Shown one piece after another: positions 44,343-53,315 of a stretch of DNA of 64,000 bases. The stretch comes from Gloeomargarita sp. SKYB120 (GTDB lineage: Bacteria; Cyanobacteriota; Cyanobacteriia; Gloeomargaritales; Gloeomargaritaceae). Where the stretch lies: NCBI GenBank assembly GCA_025062155.1, contig JANXAM010000003.1:1-64000 (forward strand), written 5' to 3'. The notes beneath the pieces are model-generated. The model was not told where the DNA came from. It made no database searches and saw only the letters and a list, made by a program, of their open reading frames with translations. Each line of letters opens with the position of its first letter. Within the stretch, counting starts at the first letter, position 1. The position numbers were made by a program, and so were the translations under genes.

Positions 44343-44816
44343 TTAAAACGCGCGGATTAAACGGTCAAAGTAGGGGGCGGCCAAGGCCATTTCCTCTGGC
44401 GAGAGGATGCCTGCTGTGACTTCCTTGAGACTGGTCATCGCAATGCGTAAATTATTGAGCGGCACCCCTAACGACACGTACATTTCCCGCATCCCGTTCA
44501 GGCCAATATCCTCGAGGGGTTTATCGTTGCCCGCTAGGACGCAGTAGCTAATCAGCCGGATGTACCAAGCTTGGTCCCGCTGGCACAGAGCCGTTTTTTG
44601 GGCATCCCCCCGGTTGCTAGGTGTATTGGGGCACTTGGCCCAAAAGCGTTGGCTGCCCTCTTGCACAATCTTGCGCTCATTGGCCGCCAATTTCTGCGCC
44701 ACTTGAATCCGCAATGCCCCTTTGCTAAAAAACTCCTCTAACTTGTTTAATTCGGCACTGCTGAGGAAACGGTCAGCAGCATCCGATTGAGCAATCACTT
44801 GCGCAACGATACTCAT
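44343..44816 (-). CDS. apcD4: allophycocyanin alpha-B-like subunit, ApcD4-like
   Basis: A 157-residue alpha-type phycobiliprotein beginning Met-Ser-Ile-Val-Ala-Gln-Val-Ile, with bilin Cys78 in Lys-Thr-Ala-Leu-Cys-Gln-Arg-Asp. It differs from ApcA in the chromophore pocket region before that Cys and ends Ala-Pro-Tyr-Phe-Asp-Arg-Leu-Ile-Arg-Ala-Phe. ApcD-type subunits bind phycocyanobilin in a way that shifts absorption to the far-red; ApcD4 with ApcB3 is known from low-light acclimation clusters. The extra 53 codons open upstream are not family-like, and ATG 44816 fits homologues. It is the first gene of the operon. Confidence 0.82.
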   Translation of the reverse strand: MSIVAQVIAQSDAADRFLSSAELNKLEEFFSKGALRIQVAQKLAANERKIVQEGSQRFWAKCPNTPSNRGDAQKTALCQRDQAWYIRLISYCVLAGNDKPLEDIGLNGMREMYVSLGVPLNNLRIAMTSLKEVTAGILSPEEMALAAPYFDRLIRAF

Positions 44817-44936
44817 TGGTTTTAGGGAAGCATCCTGAACTACAGGTAACAAGATAAAATGACACCTAAAGCAGTGACACAAATTATGAAGAAAAAGTTG
44901 TGATTTGAAATAAATGTGCAACAAACAACCGTGCCG

Positions 44937-44953
44937 ATTTTGTACTACAAAAT
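44937..44953. promoter_or_regulatory. 17-bp perfect palindrome upstream of the apcD4 operon
   Basis: ATTTTGTA-C-TACAAAAT is an exact inverted repeat of two 8-base arms around one base. It sits in the AT-rich region between the divergent apcD4 operon (start 121 bases away) and the TldE-like gene (58 bases away). A dimeric regulator site is the natural reading; it does not fit the NtcA consensus GTA-N8-TAC. Which gene it serves is unknown. Confidence 0.5.
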
Positions 44954-45010
44954 GTGTGACAAGTGGGGTTGGCAACAGTAGTATCCTGGGGACAATAGGG
45001 CGAGGGTGAT

Positions 45011-46345
45011 ATGGCGGACTTTATCGAGGCGGTCACGGCCAGTTGGCGCGGGAGTGTGCAGGCATTGGCGCGTCTGACGCTGCCCTGGCGGGCAACGCTG
45101 GTGGCGGAAGCAAGTGATTTTGTGCGGTTCAATCGAGGGCGAGTACGCCAGGGAGGACACGTCGAACAGGCCGAATGCACCCTCACTTTAATGGTGGAAG
45201 GCCGCAGCGGCTCGCGCCGTTTCCCGTTGACGGGGGTGGTGGAAACCGACGTGGCCCAGGTGGAGCAAGCAGTGGCAGACCTGCAGCAGGTGGTGCCCCA
45301 GCTTCCCCCGGATCCCTTCCTGGTAGAGCCGTCCGGGAACGCCCAGAGCCAGGAGGTGCAAGCGGGTCAAGTGCCGCCGGTGACCCAGGTGATGCCCCTG
45401 ATTCTGGAAGGGGTAGCGGGGTTAGACTTCACCGGATTGTACGCCGCCGGACCCCAGGTGCGGGCCTATGCCGATAGCGCGGGCCAATCCCACTGGTTCT
45501 ACACCGAGACGTTTACCCTGGACTATTCCCTGTTCAACGAGCAGCAGCGGGCGGTCAAGGGATACTACAGTGGCCGGGCGTGGGAGACATCGGCTTTTGT
45601 GCGGCAACTTCAGGCGCTGCGCCGTCAGTTGGAGCTACTGAGTCGTCCGGCCAAGGTTCTCCCGCCGGGCCGTTATCGCACCTACTTGGCGCCGGCAGCG
45701 GTAGCGGAGCTGGTGGGCATGTTGTCCTGGGGCGGCCTGAGCGAGGCAGCGTTGCGCCAGGGAACCAGCGCCCTTTTGCCCCTGCGCCGGGGAGAACGCC
45801 AATTGGCAGCGGCTTTTTCCCTGCGGGAGAACTTTCAAGCGATTCCCGTCCCCCGCTTCACCGTGCAGGGAGACGTCGCGCCCGTGCAGCTTCCCCTGAT
45901 CCAGCAGGGGCAACTGGTGCAGACATTGGTCAGCCAGCGCACCGCCAGGGAGTATGGTTTAACCGCCAACGGTGCTGAACCGGGGGAAGCTCTGCGCGCT
46001 CCTGAGGTGTTGCCGGGCACCTTGCCAGTGGCGCAGGCCCTAACAGCTTTAGACCAGGGGTTGTACGTCGCCAATCTGCACTACCTGAACTGGAGCGACC
46101 AGGCCACGGGGCGCATCACCGGCATGACTCGCTACGCCTGCTTTTGGGTCGAGGGAGGCCAAATGGTGGCCCCGATTGAAAATCTCCGGTTTGACGAGAG
46201 CCTCTACCACTTCTGGGGCGATGGGTTAGTGGCGCTGACGGACACCCAGGAATGGCTCCCAGCCACCGACACCTACGACCACCGCAGTTTGGGGGGAACC
46301 CTAGCGCCAGGCATGCTGGTGGCCGATTTCCAGTACACCTTGTAA
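45011..46345 (+). CDS. TldD/PmbA family protein (TldE-like)
   Basis: A 444-residue member of the former peptidase U62 family. The C-terminal half has the family's typical beta-rich segments (Gln-Leu-Val-Gln-Thr-Leu-Val-Ser-Gln-Arg-Thr-Ala-Arg, Gly-Leu-Tyr-Val-Ala-Asn-Leu-His-Tyr, Thr-Arg-Tyr-Ala-Cys-Phe-Trp-Val-Glu, Ile-Glu-Asn-Leu-Arg-Phe). The His-Glu-x2-x2-His zinc motif of TldD is absent, so it is the PmbA/TldE-like partner. A TldD gene is not in this window. The ribosome site GAGGGTG precedes the ATG. Confidence 0.8.
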   Translation: MADFIEAVTASWRGSVQALARLTLPWRATLVAEASDFVRFNRGRVRQGGHVEQAECTLTLMVEGRSGSRRFPLTGVVETDVAQVEQAVADLQQVVPQLPPDPFLVEPSGNAQSQEVQAGQVPPVTQVMPLILEGVAGLDFTGLYAAGPQVRAYADSAGQSHWFYTETFTLDYSLFNEQQRAVKGYYSGRAWETSAFVRQLQALRRQLELLSRPAKVLPPGRYRTYLAPAAVAELVGMLSWGGLSEAALRQGTSALLPLRRGERQLAAAFSLRENFQAIPVPRFTVQGDVAPVQLPLIQQGQLVQTLVSQRTAREYGLTANGAEPGEALRAPEVLPGTLPVAQALTALDQGLYVANLHYLNWSDQATGRITGMTRYACFWVEGGQMVAPIENLRFDESLYHFWGDGLVALTDTQEWLPATDTYDHRSLGGTLAPGMLVADFQYTL

Positions 46346-46389
46346 CCCTTGGCGCTATCATCGAACAGGGTGGTGGAGGAGACCAACGC

Positions 46390-47115
46390 TTGTCTATTGT
46401 GGACGACATTCCGCAGGCGCGACGCCAAGGACCAGCAACGGTACAAAAAACACCTGCGAGTGGGCCGCGCAGGTGGTGGGTGGTTTTCGTCATCGCGGGT
46501 TTGGGCAGTTTTGGGCTGGTGGGTGGGTGGCTGTTTCGCCCGGCGCCGGTTGCCCAGGAATCGCCTCCTGTAGCCAACGCGCCAGCAGATTTGTTGGGTC
46601 ATTTGCCCTACGCTGAAGCTGACCCCAGAGATTTGCAGGCGGTGACGGCCGATGGACGGGTGAAACTGCACCGTGATGCGGCCCAAGCGTTCTTAGCGAT
46701 GCAACGGGCGGCGCAAGCGGATGGGGTCCTGCTCGTGCCGCTGTCCGGGTTTCGTTCCTACCAGGAGCAGCAGGCGGTCTTCTACGACGTGAAGGCGGAG
46801 CGCGGACAACGGGTGCAGGAACGGGCGAAAGTGAGTGCGCCGCCTGGCTACAGCGAGCACCACACCGGCTATGCCATAGACATTGGCGATGGCCGCCAAC
46901 CAGCGACCCATCTGCACCCATCCTTTGCCCAGACGGCAGCCTTTGCCTGGCTCCAGCGGCGGGCCGCCCAGTTCCACTTTGAAATGTCCTTCCCAGAGAA
47001 CAACCCCCAGGGCATCAGCTACGAACCCTGGCACTGGCGGTTTGTGGGTACACCGCGGGCGTTAGAGACCTTCTACCGCGCCCGCAGCTCTACTGCAGCT
47101 GCACCTGGCCGTTGA
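46390..47115 (+). CDS. D-alanyl-D-alanine carboxypeptidase, VanY type
   Basis: A zinc D,D-carboxypeptidase anchored by one N-terminal helix (about residues 31-50). The VanY motifs are Ser-Gly-Phe-Arg-Ser-Tyr, the zinc ligands in Ser-Glu-His-His-Thr-Gly-Tyr-Ala-Ile-Asp and the Glu-Pro-Trp-His-Trp catalytic end. It trims the terminal D-alanine of peptidoglycan stem peptides. A TTG at 46390 with AGGAGA about 8 bases upstream is the likeliest start; longer frames overlap the previous gene. The end overlaps the convergent beta-helix gene by 26 bases. Confidence 0.88.
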   Translation: MSIVDDIPQARRQGPATVQKTPASGPRRWWVVFVIAGLGSFGLVGGWLFRPAPVAQESPPVANAPADLLGHLPYAEADPRDLQAVTADGRVKLHRDAAQAFLAMQRAAQADGVLLVPLSGFRSYQEQQAVFYDVKAERGQRVQERAKVSAPPGYSEHHTGYAIDIGDGRQPATHLHPSFAQTAAFAWLQRRAAQFHFEMSFPENNPQGISYEPWHWRFVGTPRALETFYRARSSTAAAPGR

Positions 47116-48139
47116 CCTTGTTGGTGTCCAGCCGGTTGCCCACGCTGGTCAAGGTGATGTTGCGGGTGGCGTTGTGCAGGTCGTGGTTGCCGTTGCCCTG
47201 AAAGATGTTGTTGCCGGGGCTAGCGCTGTTGCCCAGATCCGGTTGCGCGCCGGCGATCACCACGACCCCGCTGCGCTGGTTGAACGCAATCCGATTGCCC
47301 CGCAGGACAGGCCGCGCCACATCGCTGATGACTAGGCCGTCCACATTGTGCTCGATGCGGTTGTCCGCGACCAAGGGCGACGAAACCCCGCCGATGGCCA
47401 GGCCAAACCCCGTTTGGATAAACCAATTGCGCCGGACTTCTCCTTTGGACGCGCGGGTAAAGGACACGCCGTTGCCGCCGTTGCGAATAAACAGGTTGTC
47501 CTCAATCCGGGGTGCGCCCTCACCCGTCACGAACACCCCCTCGCGGTGGTTGGCGACAAACGTGCAGTTGCGGATCAGGGGGTTGGTGGATTCGACCCAG
47601 ATGGCGGTGCCTCGAGTGTTGCGGTTGGTGACGGTCACCCCCAAGATCGCGCTGTTGTCCGCAGCCAGAATCGTAGCATTTTGCCGGGCAAACAGGCGGC
47701 TGACGAAGCGACCGCCCCCTTCAATCAGGACTCCCTGGCCCCGCTTGGCTTCATCGCCCCGCAGGATCACACCTGGCTTGAGCACCAGGGGAAACTGCTC
47801 ACCTGATTCCGCACTGTACTTGCCGGGTGCGAGCTGAATCAACGTACCGGCCTCCGCCGCTTGCAGGGCGCGGGTGATGGTCCGAAAGGCCGTCTGGGGC
47901 GTCTGGCCGTTGTGGCTGTCCTGGCCGCTGGTGGGATGGACGTACAGCACCCGTTGCGCCTGAACCGCCGTGGGCGAAGCTGCTGGCATGTCCTCCGGTC
48001 GAGGCGGGGGAACCACAGGACGGGCGGGGATGGTGGGTGCGGTCAACCGTAGCTGACGCGGGATGGGATTGGCCAAGGCCGCATCCGTCATCCCCAGGGC
48101 AATAACTAAAGACCAGCCGGCGAAGGCACAAAAACGCAT
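47090..48139 (-). CDS. exported DUF1565/right-handed beta-helix protein
   Basis: A 349-residue protein with a cleavable signal (Ile-Ala-Leu-Gly-Met-Thr-Asp-Ala-Ala-Leu-Ala-Asn, cut near residue 24). From about residue 60 it reads Leu-Tyr-Val-His-Pro-Thr-Ser-Gly-Gln-Asp-Ser-His-Asn-Gly, Phe-Arg-Thr-Ile-Thr-Arg-Ala-Leu, the DUF1565 opening. Many coils of a parallel beta-helix follow with Asn-Pro-Leu-Ile-Arg-Asn-Cys-Thr-Phe, Arg-Ile-Glu-Asp-Asn-Leu-Phe, Val-Leu-Arg-Gly-Asn-Arg-Ile. Such proteins bind or cleave polysaccharides; no catalytic residues are certain. The ATG at 48139 precedes the signal peptide. Confidence 0.82.
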   Translation of the reverse strand: MRFCAFAGWSLVIALGMTDAALANPIPRQLRLTAPTIPARPVVPPPRPEDMPAASPTAVQAQRVLYVHPTSGQDSHNGQTPQTAFRTITRALQAAEAGTLIQLAPGKYSAESGEQFPLVLKPGVILRGDEAKRGQGVLIEGGGRFVSRLFARQNATILAADNSAILGVTVTNRNTRGTAIWVESTNPLIRNCTFVANHREGVFVTGEGAPRIEDNLFIRNGGNGVSFTRASKGEVRRNWFIQTGFGLAIGGVSSPLVADNRIEHNVDGLVISDVARPVLRGNRIAFNQRSGVVVIAGAQPDLGNSASPGNNIFQGNGNHDLHNATRNITLTSVGNRLDTNKVNGQVQLQ

Positions 48140-48229
48140 GGCACAACTCCTCACAACGCGCAACGGTAGAAAACCAAGTTACAGCCGGAGCGAAGCCTTG
48201 CTTGTCATTCTAGCGGGGCGCTTGCTCCT

Positions 48230-48967
48230 TCAGACGGAAGGACGCACTTCAGGTTCCCCTGGCCTCAACACCGTTGCCTCCACCAACCACCACAATTCGC
48301 CGTTGACAGGCCGGATCAAAGCAGCCGGATAGGCGTTTCCATCGGCATCTGGGCGTGTGACCTGAGCGTAGGCAGCGGCTTTGTTCACCCCAGCGACCAA
48401 AAACAGGACACATCGCCCGTAGTTTAGCGTGGGTACCGTCAGGGTAATCCGAGGTTGGTCGCCCCGGTAGCCCACCGTGACCGCCCGGTCGCACACCTGG
48501 AGCGCCGCCGTGTGGGGAAACAAGGAGGCCGTGTGCCCGTCTTCGCCCATGCCCAGCAGAATGACATCAAAAACGGGAAATTCGCCGGGTTGGAGTCCCC
48601 AGAACGCTTGAAGTTCCCGCTCGTAGGCCTCGGCGGCGGCGGCGGGCGTCAAGGGCACTGTCGGGATGGGGTGGATGTTGGCGGCAGGCATCGGGACATG
48701 GTCGAGCCAAGTCTCCCGCGCTAAGCGGTAGTTGCTGTCTGGGTGGTCGGGAGGCACAAACCGCTCGTCACCCCAAAACACATGAATTTGCGACCAGGGC
48801 CAGTTCTGTTGCGCAAGGCGCTGGTAGAGCCGTCGTGGTGTACTCCCCCCCGCCAGCGCCAACGTCGCGCGGCCTCGTTCTGCCAGAGCGCTGTGGATCC
48901 GTTGTTCCAACAGCCGGAGGGCCTGCTCGCTCAGGGCCTCCAAGTCGGCGCAAACGATGCGGTTCAT
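48230..48967 (-). CDS. pgl: 6-phosphogluconolactonase
   Basis: Hydrolyses 6-phosphogluconolactone in the oxidative pentose-phosphate pathway. The 245-residue protein has Ala-Leu-Ala-Gly-Gly-Ser-Thr-Pro-Arg-Arg-Leu-Tyr (phosphate loop), Val-Phe-Trp-Gly-Asp-Glu-Arg-Phe-Val-Pro-Pro, Ser-Asn-Tyr and Leu-Gly-Met-Gly-Glu-Asp-Gly-His-Thr-Ala-Ser-Leu-Phe-Pro, the diagnostic SugarP-isomerase-like motifs of Pgl. A TTG two codons upstream (48973) is an alternative start. rpiA of the same pathway is at the end of the window but not adjacent. It is divergent from lptB. Confidence 0.95.
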   Translation of the reverse strand: MNRIVCADLEALSEQALRLLEQRIHSALAERGRATLALAGGSTPRRLYQRLAQQNWPWSQIHVFWGDERFVPPDHPDSNYRLARETWLDHVPMPAANIHPIPTVPLTPAAAAEAYERELQAFWGLQPGEFPVFDVILLGMGEDGHTASLFPHTAALQVCDRAVTVGYRGDQPRITLTVPTLNYGRCVLFLVAGVNKAAAYAQVTRPDADGNAYPAALIRPVNGELWWLVEATVLRPGEPEVRPSV

Positions 48968-49011
48968 CGGCAAGGCACAATGGAGCAGAAAACCCTTGCG
49001 GGCATTCGTTC

Positions 49012-49731
49012 ATGCAGATCATACTCGAAAACATCCATAAAGCCTATGGCCGCCGCCCCGTCGTGCGCGATGTGAGTTTGACCATCGGGCAGGGGGAAGT
49101 CGTGGGTTTACTGGGACCCAACGGCGCGGGTAAAACGACTATCTTCTACATCGCTGTGGGGATTGAGCGCCCGGACCTAGGGGTGGTGCGCCTAGACCAC
49201 CGGGACATTACGCCCTGGCCGTTACATCGCCGCGCCCGCTTGGGCATCAGTTATCTAGCCCAAGAGCCGAGCATCTTCCGCGACCTTTCCATCCAGGAGA
49301 ATCTCCTGCTGGTGCTGCAAGAGACGGGCGTGCCGGAGCCGGAGCGTCGCTGGTATGTCCGTAAACTGCTTCGGGAATTGCGCCTAGAGGCGGTGGCCCA
49401 CACCCTGGGCGGTCAGGTCTCCGGAGGCGAACGACGGCGAGCCGAAATCGCCCGCGCCTTGGCGACGCGGCCCCACTTCCTGTTGTTGGATGAACCTTTT
49501 GCTGGGGTAGACCCGATAGCCGTGCAGGAGTTGCAGACCATCCTCCGGCAATTGCGGCAGCAACAATTGGGCGTGTTGATCACGGACCACAACGTGCGGG
49601 ATACGTTGGCCATTACGGACCGGGCCTACATTCTCTACGATGGGGTTGTCCTAGCGGCGGGCACCGCTGGGGAACTGGCGCAAAATCCCCAGGTGCGAGA
49701 GCATTTTTTGGGCGCCCACTACCCCGTGTAA
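49012..49731 (+). CDS. lptB: LPS export ABC transporter ATPase LptB
   Basis: A 239-residue soluble ATPase. Walker A is Gly-Pro-Asn-Gly-Ala-Gly-Lys-Thr-Thr, the signature Val-Ser-Gly-Gly-Glu-Arg-Arg-Arg and Walker B Phe-Leu-Leu-Leu-Asp-Glu-Pro-Phe-Ala-Gly-Val-Asp. The Gly-Ile-Ser-Tyr-Leu-Ala-Gln-Glu-Pro-Ser-Ile-Phe-Arg Q-loop and Ile-Thr-Asp-His-Asn-Val-Arg-Asp-Thr are typical of LptB. It powers lipopolysaccharide extraction from the plasma membrane. The permeases LptF/LptG are elsewhere. The start lies 45 bases from the divergent pgl. Confidence 0.92.
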   Translation: MQIILENIHKAYGRRPVVRDVSLTIGQGEVVGLLGPNGAGKTTIFYIAVGIERPDLGVVRLDHRDITPWPLHRRARLGISYLAQEPSIFRDLSIQENLLLVLQETGVPEPERRWYVRKLLRELRLEAVAHTLGGQVSGGERRRAEIARALATRPHFLLLDEPFAGVDPIAVQELQTILRQLRQQQLGVLITDHNVRDTLAITDRAYILYDGVVLAAGTAGELAQNPQVREHFLGAHYPV

Positions 49732-49790
49732 GCCCCCTCTGAGGCGTTAAAATAGGGGTCAACACTGTGGTGACCTCGAGGGAGCAGACC

Positions 49791-50099
49791 GTGATTACGC
49801 TGAGCCTGATGAACCCAACCCAGGGAACTTCCATTCGGGATTGGTGTTTCAAAGATGAAACGGTGATCCGGATTGGCCGGGCGCCGGATAACGAGGTGGT
49901 GTTGCTCAGCTCGGTGGTCTCCCGCCACCATGCGGAGCTGCGCCGGGAAAACGGCCAGTGGGAACTGTTGAGTCTAGGAGCCAACGGCACGTTTGTTGAT
50001 GGCGAACCGGTCACAGACAAAACCAAGCTAGTGGACGGGGCGACCATTCGCCTGGCGGTCTCGGGGCCGGTGATCCAGGTGCGGATTGACGAGTCCTAA
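49791..50099 (+). CDS. FHA domain protein
   Basis: A 102-residue single forkhead-associated domain: Val-Ile-Arg-Ile-Gly-Arg-Ala-Pro-Asp-Asn-Glu-Val-Val, then Val-Ser-Arg-His-His-Ala-Glu-Leu, and Gly-Ala-Asn-Gly-Thr-Phe-Val-Asp-Gly. It should bind phosphothreonine peptides, so it is a candidate reader of Ser/Thr kinases (one is encoded at 59.2 kb). The GTG at 49791 follows GAGGGAG; a GTG at 49767 is in frame. TTAAAATAG about 40 bases upstream resembles a -10 element. Confidence 0.85.
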   Translation: MITLSLMNPTQGTSIRDWCFKDETVIRIGRAPDNEVVLLSSVVSRHHAELRRENGQWELLSLGANGTFVDGEPVTDKTKLVDGATIRLAVSGPVIQVRIDES

Positions 50100-50166
50100 A
50101 GCGGCCATACTAAGATAGACGATTACAGTCATTTCAAGGAGTGGGACCATTTCTGAGCATCTGTCG

Positions 50167-51869
<1,703 letters not shown>

Positions 51870-52223
51870 TTAAAACGGTGTGACATTGACCTGCTCCGAT
51901 TCAGCCATAGGAGTTGCCGATTCGGGCAATTGGGCCACGGGTTTGGCCAATTCCTTGAAGGGGTCAAAGTTCAAATCCAGGGCCTCAATAATGGCGTCGG
52001 GATTGCCTTGACTCAGCTTAAAAAAGGTGGGCAAGATTTCCAGCAATTGCGGCGCGGCCATGGTGATCACACCCAGAATCAAACCCGCATCGGGCCGGCG
52101 GCCATTATCCGGCGTTTTGAACCCCCGCTGTTTGAGATACATCTCGAGCCAGGGTCGGTGATTGCGCGCATATTCCAACCAGGCGTTGCGTAGGGCTAGT
52201 TTCAACTCGTCAAACGTCGCCAT
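51870..52223 (-). CDS. DUF5331 domain protein
   Basis: A 117-residue cyanobacterial protein beginning Met-Ala-Thr-Phe-Asp-Glu-Leu-Lys, with Trp-Leu-Glu-Met-Tyr-Leu-Lys-Gln-Arg-Gly and a helical body. Proteins of this family lie between chlL and chlN in many cyanobacteria. The role is unknown; location suggests regulation or assembly of dark-operative protochlorophyllide reductase. It lies 12 bases before chlN and 33 bases after chlL, in the same operon. Confidence 0.85.
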   Translation of the reverse strand: MATFDELKLALRNAWLEYARNHRPWLEMYLKQRGFKTPDNGRRPDAGLILGVITMAAPQLLEILPTFFKLSQGNPDAIIEALDLNFDPFKELAKPVAQLPESATPMAESEQVNVTPF

Positions 52224-52256
52224 TACCGTGCTCCTCGGGGCCAGGACGGCTCCAGT

Positions 52257-53099
52257 TTAGACCATTGCCAGTTCGCGTTGAGCGGGGGGATTCAGGTAGA
52301 AATCGGACAGCAGACTGAACAACTCGCGGTCCGGCGCCTCCTGGGGAACCACACCTTCGGGACGGGCCAATAGTTGGTCGGCGATGTGGAGGTAGTAGTC
52401 GCAAAGGGGCGCCAGGGAAGGGTCGCTTTCCGCCATTTCGAAAACTGTTTTTCCCTTCACCCGCGAGATGCGAATGTCGTCCACAACCGGCAACACTTCC
52501 AACACCGGCATCGGCACGACCGAGGTGTATTTATCAATCAGATCACGCTTGTTGGTGCGATTGCCAATCAACCCAGCCAGGCGCAGCGGATGGGTTCGCG
52601 CCTTTTCCCGCACGGAGGCGACAATGCGATTGGCGGCAAACAGCGCATCAAACCCATTGTCTGTCACGATCAGACAATAATCGGCGTAATTCAACGGCGC
52701 GGCAAACCCGCCGCACACCACATCGCCTAACACATCGAACAGGATCACATCGTAGGCGTCAAAGGCGTTCAACTCCTTGAGCAATTTCACGGTTTCCCCC
52801 ACCACGTAACCGCCGCAACCGGCACCGGCGGGAGGTCCGCCCGCTTCGACACAATGCACCCCCCCATAGCCGGAATAAATCACATCCTCCGGCCAGATTT
52901 CCTCGTAGTGGTAGTCCCGTTCCTTGAGGGTGTCAATGATGGTGGGGATTAAAAAACCGGTGAGGGTAAAGGTGCTGTCGTGTTTGGGGTCGCAACCAAT
53001 TTGCAGTACCTTCTTGCCCCGCCGAGCCAGGGCCGCCGAGAGATTGCAACTGGTGGTGGATTTGCCAATGCCACCTTTGCCGTAAACCGCAATTTTCAT
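52257..53099 (-). CDS. chlL: light-independent protochlorophyllide reductase iron-sulfur ATPase
   Basis: NifH-like dimeric ATPase that passes electrons to ChlN-ChlB. The 280-residue protein starts [14 protein letters not shown] (P-loop), and has cluster ligands in Cys-Val-Glu-Ala-Gly-Gly and Asp-Val-Val-Cys-Gly-Gly-Phe. The ATG at 53099 gives the exact family N-terminus. It is the promoter-proximal gene of the operon; the 216 bases upstream to comEC hold no gene and should carry the promoter. Confidence 0.96.
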   Translation of the reverse strand: MKIAVYGKGGIGKSTTSCNLSAALARRGKKVLQIGCDPKHDSTFTLTGFLIPTIIDTLKERDYHYEEIWPEDVIYSGYGGVHCVEAGGPPAGAGCGGYVVGETVKLLKELNAFDAYDVILFDVLGDVVCGGFAAPLNYADYCLIVTDNGFDALFAANRIVASVREKARTHPLRLAGLIGNRTNKRDLIDKYTSVVPMPVLEVLPVVDDIRISRVKGKTVFEMAESDPSLAPLCDYYLHIADQLLARPEGVVPQEAPDRELFSLLSDFYLNPPAQRELAMV

Positions 53100-53315
53100 G
53101 CTGATGGCCTGGGATAACATCTGGACTGGATTCCATTATCCCCTGTGGGTTTGGCCCGTCTCCATTTCTCAACGCTTCTCCACCAACGCTCACGAAAGTC
53201 CATTTCTTTTCAAACAACTTCAAGATGACGAGCCCCTGTGTAATCGGCGCTACCAAGGGACGAGGCCGGGACGCCAGGGCTGGCTACAATCAGGGCAGGG
53301 TAGCAGTATGCGGTC

